This document shows, piece by piece, positions 52,381 to 61,700 of a DNA stretch of 62,525 nt. Source of the stretch: JAVBNC01 sp031551765 (GTDB lineage Bacteria > Desulfobacterota > Desulfovibrionia > Desulfovibrionales > Desulfovibrionaceae); assembly GCA_031551765.1 (NCBI GenBank), contig JAVBNC010000009.1, positions 1 through 62,525 of the forward strand. Direction: 5' to 3'. The notes under the pieces are model-generated. The model was given only the letters and a program-made list of their open reading frames with translations, did no database searches and was not told the DNA's origin. The translations under genes were made by a program, and so were the position numbers. The first letter of the stretch is position 1. Each line of letters begins with the position of its first letter.

Positions 52381-53121
52381 ATGGCGGAACGGGTCATGAC
52401 AGTGGCGGAGTGCATCCGCACCCGAAGCCCCCTGGCCGGGCCCGCCCTGGCCTTTATGCTCCGGGCCGGGGCGCAGACTCCGGAGCGTATCGCGCGGCTT
52501 CTGCCCCAGACCGTACAGTCGGCGGGAGAAGCCTTTGTGCCCGCGCTGTGCGCCTCGCCCCGCGCGCTGGCCCGCCTGACCCGCTTCGAGGGAGCGCTCT
52601 GGCTGCGGGCCTTTCTGGCCGCGGATATGGCTTCACTGCCCGTGCGGCTGTTGTTCCTGCCCCGTCCCGCGCTTGGCATTCTGGCCGCATATGCCGGAGC
52701 GGTCCTCTTTCACCGGGACGTGGCCGCCCTGGTCCTGCGCCGGGACGTGCTGGCCTTCCGCGAAGCCTTTGGCGAGGCCCTGCATCTGTTCGCCGTCCAG
52801 CGCGCCCCGTTTTTCCTGCGGGACCCGGAAGCTCTGGCCCTGGCGCTCCTGGGTCCGGCTCCGGAACACGAGGCCGCGCCTCCGGGCGTGCCCGCCCTTG
52901 TCGGCCGGATCCGCGCCGCCGGTTTGGCCGCCCTGGCGTCCCGCGCCGCGGCGCTGCCCCCGCCTTTGGACGCCATGCTGGCGGCCAAACTGCCGGAGCC
53001 GGGAGTCCCCGGCAGTCCGGTTTTTCCGGAGGAGAGTTTCCAGCGCAGTCTGGACGCACTTCTGCGCAAACTTCTGGACAAGGAGGTGGGGCATGACGGG
53101 CTTCTTGCTTCTGCAACATGA
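52381..53121 (+). CDS. sctK: T3SS sorting-platform protein, SctK-like
   Basis: The 246-residue protein is rich in alanine, leucine and arginine and almost all helical, without membrane segments. SctK proteins diverge strongly and are recognised chiefly by their place between sctJ and sctL, as here. It would link the cytoplasmic sorting platform to the inner ring. GGAG precedes the ATG, and the gene overlaps sctL by 29 bases. Confidence 0.65.
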   Translation: MAERVMTVAECIRTRSPLAGPALAFMLRAGAQTPERIARLLPQTVQSAGEAFVPALCASPRALARLTRFEGALWLRAFLAADMASLPVRLLFLPRPALGILAAYAGAVLFHRDVAALVLRRDVLAFREAFGEALHLFAVQRAPFFLRDPEALALALLGPAPEHEAAPPGVPALVGRIRAAGLAALASRAAALPPPLDAMLAAKLPEPGVPGSPVFPEESFQRSLDALLRKLLDKEVGHDGLLASAT

Positions 53122-53725
53122 CAAACGCCTCCAGGTCGCGCCGGACGTGCGTATCCTGCGGGCGGCCGAATACGCCGAACTCCTTGAAGCCACGGCCGTG
53201 CTTGACCGGGCCAAGGCCTTGGCGGAACAGATGGCGCGCGACGCCGAGGCCGCCTATGCGGAGCGCAAAGAGGAAGGGTATCAGGAAGGCCTGCTGGCGG
53301 GCAAAATGGAAATTGCCGAACGGATGATGGACCAGATGGCTTCCAGCCTGGACTACCTGGAACGTATGGAAACCACCCTGGTGGATGTGGTTGTCGCGGC
53401 CATGCGTAAAATGCTGGACTCCATGGACGACCGCGAACGCATCGCCGCCGTGGTCGGCAAAGCCCTTTCCTACGTGCGTGCCCAGAAAAAAATTCTCTTG
53501 CGCCTCAATCCGGAAGAGGCGGAATTCGTGCGCGCCAAACTGGACGAAATCATGCGCGGCCATCCGGGCATCGGCCTGGTCGACGTGACGGCGGATGCCC
53601 GCCTGGATAAGGGCGCCTGCCTTTTGGAAAGCGAACTGGGCGTCATCGACGCCTCAGTGGAAATCCAACTCGAAGCTATCCGGCGCTCTTTTCTGCGGCG
53701 CCTGAGCAAAGAGCAGCAGAGGTGA
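53093..53725 (+). CDS. sctL: T3SS ATPase stator
   Basis: The 210-residue protein is FliH/YscL-like: a coiled region with small-residue heptads (VLDRAKALAEQMARDAEAAY, ERKEEGYQEGLLAGKME) and a C-terminal V-ATPase E-type domain (GHPGIGLVDVTADARLDKGA, LESELGVIDASVEIQLEAI). It binds and restrains the ATPase. AAGGAGG precedes the ATG at 53093, inside sctK, so translation is coupled. Confidence 0.9.
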   Translation: MTGFLLLQHDKRLQVAPDVRILRAAEYAELLEATAVLDRAKALAEQMARDAEAAYAERKEEGYQEGLLAGKMEIAERMMDQMASSLDYLERMETTLVDVVVAAMRKMLDSMDDRERIAAVVGKALSYVRAQKKILLRLNPEEAEFVRAKLDEIMRGHPGIGLVDVTADARLDKGACLLESELGVIDASVEIQLEAIRRSFLRRLSKEQQR

Positions 53726-53730
53726 CAAGC

Positions 53731-55053
53731 ATGCCCACCTCCGACTATCTGTCCGAAATTTTCATCGACGCCCTGCGCAGCGATCCGCCCGTGGAGACCA
53801 AGGGCAGAGTAACGCAGGTGCTGGGCACCATCATCCGCGCGGTGGTGCCCGGCGTGAAAATAGGCGAAATCTGCACCCTGAAAAACCATTGGGACAACTG
53901 GGAGATGAAGGCGGAGGTGGTGGGGTTTTCCCAACAGGCGGCCCTGCTCACTCCCCTGGGTGATATCCAGGGCGTTTCGTCCACCACGGAAGTGATACCC
54001 ACGGGCACTGTGCACATGGTGCCGGTGGGGCCTTCCCTTTTGGGCCGGGTTCTGGACGGGCTGGGCTATCCCCTGGACGGTGGCCCGCCCCTGGAGCCCC
54101 TGGAATACTACCCGGTGTACGCGGACCCGCCCAACCCCATGACCCGGCGGATCATCGACCGGCCTGTGAGTTTGGGGCTCCGGGTCATCGACGGTCTGCT
54201 CACCTGCGGCGAAGGGCAGCGCATGGGTATTTTCGCGGCCGCCGGCGTGGGCAAGTCCGTCCTGCTTTCCTGCCTGGCCAAGGGGGCGGATGTGGACGTT
54301 ACGGTGCTTGCCCTCATCGGCGAACGCGGCCGGGAAGTGCGGGAATTCATAGAGCATGATCTGGGCCCTGGCGGCCTGAAAAAATCCGTGCTTGTGGTCT
54401 CCACCTCGGACCGCTCATCCATGGAACGCCTGAAAGCCGCCTATGTGGCCACAGCCATTGCCGAATATTTCCGGGACCAGGGCAAACGCGTGCTTCTGCT
54501 CATGGATTCCGTCACCCGTTTTGGCCGGGCTTTGCGCGAAATCGGACTGGCCGCCGGAGAACCCCCCACCCGCCGGGGTTTTCCTCCGTCCGTCTTTTCC
54601 AGCCTGCCCCGGCTCATGGAGCGGACGGGCACCTCGGACAAGGGGTCCATCACCGCCCTGTACACGGTGCTGGTGGAGGGCGACGACATGACGGAGCCCA
54701 TTGCCGACGAAACCCGCTCCATTTTGGACGGGCACATTGTGCTCTCACGCAAGCTGGCGGCCTCCGGCCATTACCCGGCTGTCGACGTGCTGGCCAGCGT
54801 CAGCCGGGTGATGAACGCGGTGGTCGCCAAAGAGCACAAACAGGCGGCCGTCCGTTTCCGGGCGCTGCTGGCCAAATACCAGGAAGTGGAAATGCTGGTG
54901 CAAATCGGGGAATACAAGGAAGGCGCGGACCCGGAGGCGGATACCGCCATTGCCAAAATCAATGGTCTGAACGCCTTTCTCAGGCAGGGCCTGGATGAGC
55001 GGCAGTCCAGCTTTGCGGATACGCTGGCGGCCATGGGCACGTTGGTGGCATGA
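53731..55053 (+). CDS. sctN: T3SS ATPase
   Basis: The 440-residue protein is a hexameric F1-beta-like ATPase. Walker A AAGVGKS is near residue 172, followed by ALIGERGREVREFIE, Walker B RVLLLMDSVTRFG and the DEGRAL-like KGSITALYTVLVEGDDM. It unfolds substrates and strips chaperones at the export gate. The ATG at 53731 has GAGGTG before it; a GTG three codons earlier overlaps the sctL stop. Confidence 0.96.
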   Translation: MPTSDYLSEIFIDALRSDPPVETKGRVTQVLGTIIRAVVPGVKIGEICTLKNHWDNWEMKAEVVGFSQQAALLTPLGDIQGVSSTTEVIPTGTVHMVPVGPSLLGRVLDGLGYPLDGGPPLEPLEYYPVYADPPNPMTRRIIDRPVSLGLRVIDGLLTCGEGQRMGIFAAAGVGKSVLLSCLAKGADVDVTVLALIGERGREVREFIEHDLGPGGLKKSVLVVSTSDRSSMERLKAAYVATAIAEYFRDQGKRVLLLMDSVTRFGRALREIGLAAGEPPTRRGFPPSVFSSLPRLMERTGTSDKGSITALYTVLVEGDDMTEPIADETRSILDGHIVLSRKLAASGHYPAVDVLASVSRVMNAVVAKEHKQAAVRFRALLAKYQEVEMLVQIGEYKEGADPEADTAIAKINGLNAFLRQGLDERQSSFADTLAAMGTLVA

Positions 55054-55559
55054 GCGCATATCCGCTGCATCCGCTGTTCAAGCTGCGTTCCTTTCGTGAA
55101 GAGAACGCCAAGCGGGAAGTTTTCGCGCGTCAGGAGGCGGTGGCCCGAGCGGAACAGATCGTGCAACAGTGTCGCCAGGAGGCCGAGGAATACGCCGTCT
55201 GGCGGTCTGAGGAGGAAGAGGCGCTTTTCGAACGTATCCGGGGCCGGGAAGTTTCTCTGGAGACGGTGGAACGGTACAAACAGACCTTGCTTGGCTTGCG
55301 GGCCAAAGAGAGAGAACTGGAAGAGGCGGTTGCGGAGGCGGAAAAACAGCTGGCCGAGGCCCGGAAGGCGGAACATGAGGCCAGGCGGGCGCACAAGCGG
55401 GCCTGCCGCGAAACATTGAAAATTACCAAACACCGGAAGATATGGAACGCTGAGGAATCACTGCGCCTGGAGCGTCTGGCCGACGCTGAACTGGAGGAGT
55501 TCCCCCTCCGCTCCGGGGCGACAGAGGCGGAAGACCCGGATGAGGTGGACTCCGCCTGA
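55050..55559 (+). CDS. sctO: T3SS ATPase stalk protein
   Basis: The 169-residue protein is a long alpha-helical coiled coil, like YscO/FliJ, with alternating charged residues (EEYAVWRSEEEEALFERI, REVSLETVERYKQTLLGL). It fits inside the SctN hexamer and links it to the export gate. Its ATG overlaps the sctN stop (ATGA). Confidence 0.88.
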   Translation: MSAYPLHPLFKLRSFREENAKREVFARQEAVARAEQIVQQCRQEAEEYAVWRSEEEEALFERIRGREVSLETVERYKQTLLGLRAKERELEEAVAEAEKQLAEARKAEHEARRAHKRACRETLKITKHRKIWNAEESLRLERLADAELEEFPLRSGATEAEDPDEVDSA

Positions 55560-55603
55560 GACGCGGCGGCAACAAAGAGAATTCCGGATGGATCGGAGGA
55601 CAT

Positions 55604-56386
55604 ATGAACACACGCGTGTCTGGCGGCCCCGGTCCTGTGGACCATGCGGGCCGGCCCGAGCAGCCCGGGGAGCCGGGGCTCCCCAAATCCCCGCCTTCCG
55701 AAGAAGACCAGGGCCGCATGCGGCAGGCTCTGGGCGGCCCGCAAGACAGCGGGCGGAATTCCGTGCGGGAGGGGAACGGGCAGCTCGCCCCGGACGGCTC
55801 GTCCGGCGAGACGGAGTTGGGTGAGCTGTTCACCCGCTCTTCCCAAACCCCTTCTTCTCCGGAGGGACAGGAACGCATGAGGCGCGCGCCCGGCCCGCAG
55901 GATCGCAGCCGGGATTCCGGACAGGAAAAGGAACCCGCTCAGGGAGTTTTATCCGGCGATGCGGTGCTGCAGGGCTTGTTCGCCCGTGCTTCCCAAAGTG
56001 ATGCGGGCACGACCCTGGTCGCGGGCAGCCCAAATGCGGCTGAACGCGCGGAAGCTCTGGCCGGCGTCGCCGAAAGGGTGCTGGTTTCCGCCCCGTCCCA
56101 GGCCGAGGGCGAAGTCCGCATCCAACTGAAGGAAAGCGTGCTTCCGGGCGTGGAAATACGCCTGACCCGACAGGATGGCCTGCTTGCTGTCCACGTGGTT
56201 GCCAGTGAACCTTCATCCGCCAACTTTTTTGCCATGCACAGGGAAGGGCTGCAGCAGCATCTGGAGAACCGTCTGGGCGAGAATGTGCGGGTGGAAGTGC
56301 GGCAGGAGACTTCCGGCAGCGGCGGCGACGGCCGTTCGCGCCAGCGGCGCGATCTGTACGCGGAACTGCGGGAACGGGATGAGTGA
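55604..56386 (+). CDS. sctP: T3SS needle-length/substrate-switch protein
   Basis: The 260-residue protein has a polar N-terminal ruler region and a C-terminal FliK/YscP-type switch domain (residues about 165-235: VRIQLKESVLPGVEIRLTRQ, NFFAMHREGLQQHLEN). The ruler contains a direct duplication: residues 31-81 and 84-131 align with matching GRMRQALGGPQD/ERMRRAPGPQD and LGELFTRSSQ/LQGLFARASQ. Ruler length in such proteins sets needle length. Confidence 0.82.
   Translation: MNTRVSGGPGPVDHAGRPEQPGEPGLPKSPPSEEDQGRMRQALGGPQDSGRNSVREGNGQLAPDGSSGETELGELFTRSSQTPSSPEGQERMRRAPGPQDRSRDSGQEKEPAQGVLSGDAVLQGLFARASQSDAGTTLVAGSPNAAERAEALAGVAERVLVSAPSQAEGEVRIQLKESVLPGVEIRLTRQDGLLAVHVVASEPSSANFFAMHREGLQQHLENRLGENVRVEVRQETSGSGGDGRSRQRRDLYAELRERDE
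55694..55996. repeat. tandem duplication in the sctP ruler region
   Basis: Two ~50-codon units follow each other, alike in protein sequence (GQ-RMR, PQD, L-LFxRxSQ) but diverged in DNA, so the duplication is old. Confidence 0.7.
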
Positions 56387-56388
56387 CG

Positions 56389-57441
56389 ATGGAACGTTTG
56401 TTTTTGCCCTATGCCGAGCGGGCGCTCATCGTCGCCTGCAATGCCCTGTTTCTGGCCCGGCCGGAGGGAATGCGCCGCCTGGGCGTGGAGGAATGGCGTT
56501 TTTCCCTGCATCCGCCATCTTTTCCCGCCCGTTGGCGGGCCTGGGCTTCCTTTCGCTGGGGAGAGGCCCGGGTACTGGCTTTTGCCGACGGCGTGCCGCC
56601 GACCGTTGACCTGTTCCCCGGCGTGCCCGCCGCTCTGGTGCCCGAATTGCCGCCCGTGCTGCTGGCGGCCGGGCTGGAAGCCTGGCTCGGCCCGGCCTTG
56701 GATGCCTTTGCCTCCCTGCCCGGCGGCCCCGGCGCGCCCCTGATTCTGGAAGAAGCGGGCGCGGGTGCAAAAGAAGCGGAGTATGCGGGCGACATGGTCG
56801 GTTTTACCGTAACCCGGATGCCCGATGGAGCGGCGGTACGCGGTGCGCTGGCCTTCACGCCGGACGCGGCCTCCCTGCTGCGGGACCTGGCCGGCGCCCT
56901 GCCGGCGGCGCTGCCGGAGGCGCGGGAGGATCCGCTGCTTCGCGCCTCCCTTGAGGCCGGGCTCTGCTTCCTGACCCCGGCGGAGCTGGCTTCGCTCCGG
57001 CCCGGCGACATTGTCTTTCCGGACGAATATTTTCCCCGCGGTCTCGGCGGGCCGCGCCTCAGCCTGGGCCAGGCGGCCGGCGGCGCCGTTCATTTCATCT
57101 GCCGGGCGGACGGCCCGGTGCTGACCCTCAAAGGATGGCACATGAGCGAGACAACACAGGCGGCGGATGCGCCCCCCCCGCAAAACGAAGCGCAAGATTC
57201 CGGCCCTTTGCCGGAGGAGCGCATTGACGATCTCTCCGTACAGGTGGTTCTGGAGCTGGATTCCCTCCTTCTGCCCCTCGGCACGGTCAAAGCCATGCGG
57301 GAAGGCTATGTGCTGGAAACCGGCAAAAGCACGGACAGCCCGGTGACCATCCGGGTGAGCGGCAGGGCCGTGGGCACGGGTGAACTGCTGGATGTGAACG
57401 GCAGGGTGGGCGTGCGCATCCGGCGGATGAACGGCGAGTGA
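56389..57441 (+). CDS. sctQ: T3SS cytoplasmic ring / sorting-platform protein
   Basis: The 350-residue protein ends in a SPOA domain (about residues 275-345: VQVVLELDSLLLPLGTVKAM, LLDVNGRVGVRIRRMNGE). It is the pod protein of the sorting platform. An in-frame internal ATG at 57142 has its own AAAGGA six bases upstream and would give a separate 99-residue SPOA product as in YscQ-C. A C8 tract at 57172-57179 lies in the linker. A GTG two codons before the chosen ATG overlaps the sctP stop. Confidence 0.9.
   Translation: MERLFLPYAERALIVACNALFLARPEGMRRLGVEEWRFSLHPPSFPARWRAWASFRWGEARVLAFADGVPPTVDLFPGVPAALVPELPPVLLAAGLEAWLGPALDAFASLPGGPGAPLILEEAGAGAKEAEYAGDMVGFTVTRMPDGAAVRGALAFTPDAASLLRDLAGALPAALPEAREDPLLRASLEAGLCFLTPAELASLRPGDIVFPDEYFPRGLGGPRLSLGQAAGGAVHFICRADGPVLTLKGWHMSETTQAADAPPPQNEAQDSGPLPEERIDDLSVQVVLELDSLLLPLGTVKAMREGYVLETGKSTDSPVTIRVSGRAVGTGELLDVNGRVGVRIRRMNGE
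57130..57144 (+). promoter_or_regulatory. internal ribosome site and start for SctQ-C
   Basis: AAAGGA, six bases, then ATG in the sctQ frame, exactly before the SPOA domain. In Yersinia and Salmonella the equivalent internal start gives the short form required for ring assembly. Confidence 0.65.
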
Positions 57442-57492
57442 AGCGACGGTATGCGTGGAGCGGTGCCGTAACGGCATGCGAACGGAGTCGGC

Positions 57493-58137
57493 ATGGTTGA
57501 CCCTATTGTAATGATCGCGGGGCTGTCCCTGTTGGCTCTTGTGCCCTTCATCCTGATGATGACCACTTCTTTCGTCAAAATCGTGGTGGTTCTCAACCTG
57601 GTGCGCAACGCCCTGGGCGTGCAGCAGGTACCGCCCAACATGGCTCTCAACGGTTTGGCCCTGATCCTGACCATCTACATCATGGCCCCGGTGGCCACGG
57701 ATACCTGGAATCTGGCAAAAAAGCAGTCTCTGCCCTCTCCCATGACCATCGAAGCGGCGGAACAGAGTCTGAATGCGGTGAAGGGACCACTCCAAGCCTT
57801 TCTAGTCCGTTTCACCAACAAGAATACGGCGGACTTTTTCGTGCGCACGGCCCAAAAACTGTGGCCCAAGGAGCGCGCCGCGGGCCTTACCCGGGAAAGC
57901 CTTATCGTGCTGGTGCCGGCCTTTGCCATCAGCGAACTGACCCGGGCCTTTGAAATCGGTTTTCTGCTCTATCTGCCGTTCATCACCATTGACCTGATCA
58001 TTTCCAATATTTTGCTGGCCATGGGCATGATGATGGTGTCGCCCATGACCATATCCCTGCCCTTCAAACTGCTGCTTTTCGTGCTGCTGGACGGCTGGAC
58101 CAAGCTGCTGCAGGGCCTGATTTTGAGTTACGCCTGA
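57493..58137 (+). CDS. sctR: T3SS export-gate protein SctR
   Basis: The 214-residue membrane protein matches FliP/YscR closely: LVPFILMMTTSFVKIVVVL, NLVRNALGVQQVPPNMALNG in pieces, LVPAFAISELTRAFEIGFL and LAMGMMMVSPMTISLPFKLLLF in pieces. Five copies form the core of the export gate. GGAG lies before the ATG. Confidence 0.96.
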   Translation: MVDPIVMIAGLSLLALVPFILMMTTSFVKIVVVLNLVRNALGVQQVPPNMALNGLALILTIYIMAPVATDTWNLAKKQSLPSPMTIEAAEQSLNAVKGPLQAFLVRFTNKNTADFFVRTAQKLWPKERAAGLTRESLIVLVPAFAISELTRAFEIGFLLYLPFITIDLIISNILLAMGMMMVSPMTISLPFKLLLFVLLDGWTKLLQGLILSYA

Positions 58138-58151
58138 CGGAGGAGACGCAT

Positions 58152-58421
58152 ATGGCCGAGACGTCCGTTCTGGATTTTACCGTGCAAGCCCTGATGCTGG
58201 TTCTGATGCTTTCGCTGCCGCCCATCATCGTGGCCACGGTCACAGGCCTGCTGGTCAGTTTTATACAGGCCGTCACCCAGCTGCAGGAACAAACTCTGGG
58301 CTTTGCAGTAAAACTTATCAGCGTCATCGTTACCCTGGCCCTGACAGGCTCTTGGCTGGGCGGCTCGCTTTTTACCTATGCCGCAGGAATTTTTAATAGT
58401 TTTCCATACATAACCCGTTAG
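58152..58421 (+). CDS. sctS: T3SS export-gate protein SctS
   Basis: The 89-residue protein has the two helices of FliQ/YscS: ALMLVLMLSLPPIIVATVTG and LGFAVKLISVIVTLALTG, with SFIQAVTQLQEQT between. It completes the gate with SctR. The usual next genes, sctT and sctU, do not follow; a terminator-like site does. Confidence 0.95.
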   Translation: MAETSVLDFTVQALMLVLMLSLPPIIVATVTGLLVSFIQAVTQLQEQTLGFAVKLISVIVTLALTGSWLGGSLFTYAAGIFNSFPYITR

Positions 58422-58445
58422 CGCTTCCGGAAATTCCGCTTACAT

Positions 58446-58470
58446 CCCGCCTGAAGCGGGTTTCTTCTTC
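58446..58470 (+). terminator. short terminator after sctS
   Basis: CCCGC and GCGGG pair around five bases and run into TTTCTTCTTCC, 24 bp after the sctS stop. The stem is short, so readthrough is possible. Confidence 0.5.
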
Positions 58471-58499
58471 CTCCAGACGGCTTTTTGATGGCGGGTATT

Positions 58500-58522
58500 C
58501 CGGCTGTGCGTCTCACAGCCGG
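58500..58522. repeat. 9-bp perfect hairpin upstream of the orphan gene
   Basis: CCGGCTGTG pairs with CACAGCCGG around CGTCT. It lies in the 339 bp gap between sctS and the large orphan gene and may be an operator or a leader structure. Apart from this, the terminator and the short leader frame, nothing was seen in the gap. Confidence 0.45.
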
Positions 58523-58624
58523 GATGTCGGCCAGGCTCCGCATGGCAGGGCATTTGCAATATCCGGTGCGGAAACTATGCCGATACCGGAACCAACCAAT
58601 CGCATTTTATCGAAAAGGAGCCGA

Positions 58625-58771
58625 ATGGCGCGGAACCCGCCGCGCAGGCGCGAAGGGGAAAAAAGCATGACCAGTGACCTTCCGGCCCGGTTTCGCCATT
58701 CGCTGCACACAAAGTTGGCGATAGTGCCTTCTTTGTTCTCCGCTATGCGGGAGTATCATTATGGCACTTGA
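58625..58771 (+). CDS. short leader frame overlapping the orphan gene
   Basis: A 48-codon frame has a strong AAAAGGAG site and ends eleven bases inside the orphan gene, so ribosomes finishing it could restart at 58761. The product (basic start MARNPPRRREGEK) matches nothing recognised. It may be a translated leader rather than a functional protein. Confidence 0.35.
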   Translation: MARNPPRRREGEKSMTSDLPARFRHSLHTKLAIVPSLFSAMREYHYGT

Positions 58772-61700
58772 ACTGAGCACCATCGTACAACGGAGCGTAA
58801 CCGCCACCGCTGACGGCCAGGCACTGTTCATCCGGAGCGACGGGAGCCTTTCTGAAAAACGCGGGCTGAACATCCTGCAGCGCGCGTTTTCTCCCGGCGC
58901 CAAAGCGGCGGAAAACAAAGCCACGGTGGAGCAACTGCGGGAAAGTGTGCGGAACCATCCCGTATACGGGCGCTTGCTGGAGGACCGGGATATCAGTCTT
59001 TTTTTCAGCCGCAAGCTGGAAACAGGCAGTGTGCTGACCGCCGGCGACGTGAAGATGCTGCGGCAACGTCTGGACTTTGCCCTGGCCAGAAGCACGGGCG
59101 CGGATCTTGTGGCTTCCGGCGCGCTTCCCGCGGGTAGGGGCACGGAGTTCGCATGGTTTGCCATGCAGCGGGGCTTGCCCCTGACGGCGGAAGCAGAGCA
59201 AAAAGCCGCCCTGAAAGCGTATTATATCGAAAAATTTTGTGAGGACACAGTCAAAGCGGCCTGCGCCAGGGGCGGCATCCCGGCTCGCGATACGGAAGCG
59301 GCCGCCGGGCTGCTGCTGCGCAGCGGAGAATACCGCGCCGCGCTGGATGGCGTGTTTGGGGAAAACCTGGCCCAACTGCGCCAGGAAGGCATACTGAACG
59401 CCCTGCGCCAGAGCGTGGAACCCGCCATTCTGGTGCTGGCTGAACTGTGCGCGCCGCCCGTAAGCCTGGCTGGCATCGTCAGTGCCATAGCCATGGAAGA
59501 CGGAGCCCTCGGTCCGGCCGACTTTGACGGCCTGCTTGCGTTGTCCCGCAGCGGCGTCATCCCCGACATGGAGCTCAAAGAGTTCGTTCTTTTCTGCAAC
59601 AGGGAGGGCCGCGGCCTGGCCACGCCCGAAGAACGCGGCAATGCGGTGCGTGGCTTCAGGCTTAATGTGGATGCCGTCCCCCTGGCCATTGCCGCGGCGA
59701 CACAGGCGGGCCTGCCCGAGGAAGTCGGCGGAGCCCTGGCCCACTTGCCGGAACTGGTAAGCGAGGCGAAACGGTTTCTGGCGGATCTGACGCCGCCACC
59801 GGCCATTCCCGGCAGGGAACAGGTGGCGGAAGCGGTACGCCGTTCGCAAACCGCCTTTCTGCAGCAAAAGGCCGGCGTTATCCGTGAGTTCCTGGCGTTG
59901 GCGGGCCAGGTTCCGGCCGCGGGCTCATTTTTGGCTGGCCTCAGCGAAGCGCCGACAGAGCAAAGCCTGTGCCGGATGCTGCCCGCCCTGCTCACGGGCG
60001 GCGAGTTGCTCAATATACTGCTGAACCCTGCGGCCGGGGCGGACTCGGCGACAATAGCCGCTCTGGAGCGGTTCACTCAAGGCTTGCAGAGCTGCGCGCA
60101 TATGTTTCGCGGCGAGTTCGGCACAGATGACGTCTTGCGTCTGCACAAGGATTCTTTATGCGTGCTCATGCATTGTAAGGGGGTCACGCCCGATCAGGCG
60201 GCCATCATGGGCCGGACTGCCATCAAAACCCTGCGGCCCATAGGCCTGAGTCTGGGCAGCCTGGGCAGCCAGATCATCGGAGGGGCGCTTCGGGGACCCG
60301 GCACCCAGGCGTTGCATGCGGCTTGCAGCGGCATGCACAACACTATCCGCCTTACCGGAACGCTCGTGTACAACCTGCTCTCGTCCGACCAGAAAACAAC
60401 CCTCGGTATCGCTGATGCGCAAGCCTTTGCCGAAAGTTTTGATCTTCTGCCGGAGACGGGCGGCTATATCCCTGCGCGGGATATCCACCAGTCCGTGCGT
60501 GATGTTGCCGCCGCTCACGGAGTAGCCATGCCGTTCAGGGGCTATCTGGAAAACAGCGCAACGGGCGAGGCGGAGGTGGCCGCCTGGTTCGGCCCGCCGG
60601 AAGCCCCGGCCGTGACCGCGTTGTTCATACAGGAGGTTCAGGCCCTGTGCGCGGAAGTCGGCCTTACCGGCGACAAAGCCGTCGCCCTCGCTGAATTGAA
60701 CGCGGATGCTTTAGGCTCTGTGGCATCCCGCGCCCTTATGGACGCCGACAAAACCCGCCGCATGACGCCGGCGGAAGCACGGGATATACTCCGCCAGGCT
60801 TTGCGCGAGGAACTGCGCGCCGTCAAAGCGGCTGTTGACCATGTGGACAGCCTGCCCGTGGTGGGGCAGGTGGATGAGGATTCCCCGCCCAATGCCGTCA
60901 CCGCTCGGGAAAAGCGACTGCTGCGCAGCGCTGTCGCGGGCTACGAACTGCGCACGCCGGCTGTCATTGAAGAGTCCGCCAAGCTTGCGCGTAGAATGGG
61001 CAGAGAGCTGGCCTCTCTGCCGCCGGACCTGACCCCGCAGACCATGGTCAAGCCTTTCCTGGATATGGCGCGGCTGTATATAGGGACCATGCAGGGTCTT
61101 GACGTGGGGGAACGGGACGAAGCGGAAAAATTTAGAGCGTTGCCTGTCGCCCTTATGATGGCCGTCCGCTCCGGCGCCCTTTCAGCGGAGGCGGGCACTG
61201 CCCTGCATGCCGCCTTAAGCGGTGAGCCGGGGAAAAACCTGGGTGGTGCCTTTGTCACATTCAGCGACCTGTGCCTGCAACAGCGGGGACTCCCTCTCCA
61301 GAACGCCGCCCTGAGCAACGGCATGCAGATCATGAATCTGCTGCGCCATGAGTTGGCCAAGAAGCAGGGTACGGCCGGCGACTTTGACCCCATGTTTTAC
61401 ACCAGCCAGCAGCCCTCACCGGCCGACATTCCCGGCGAGGTGTGCGACCGCTGCCTGAGCATCGTGCCGAACCGCGCCCTGGTCTTTCCGGGCGTCACGG
61501 CATTAAGCCACGTGCGGCCCAGACTCACACAGGAAGAGTGGAACGCCCTGACTCCGGTAATGCATATGGCGACGGCGGGCATGGAAAGAGCAGTCCGCGA
61601 GTGTGAAGCCCTGCAACGCTGCCTTGCGGCCAATGCCCGGGAACTCTTGGCCGCCATCCGGGCCAAGGGCGACGCCCCGCTCACGCCGGAAGACATGTGG

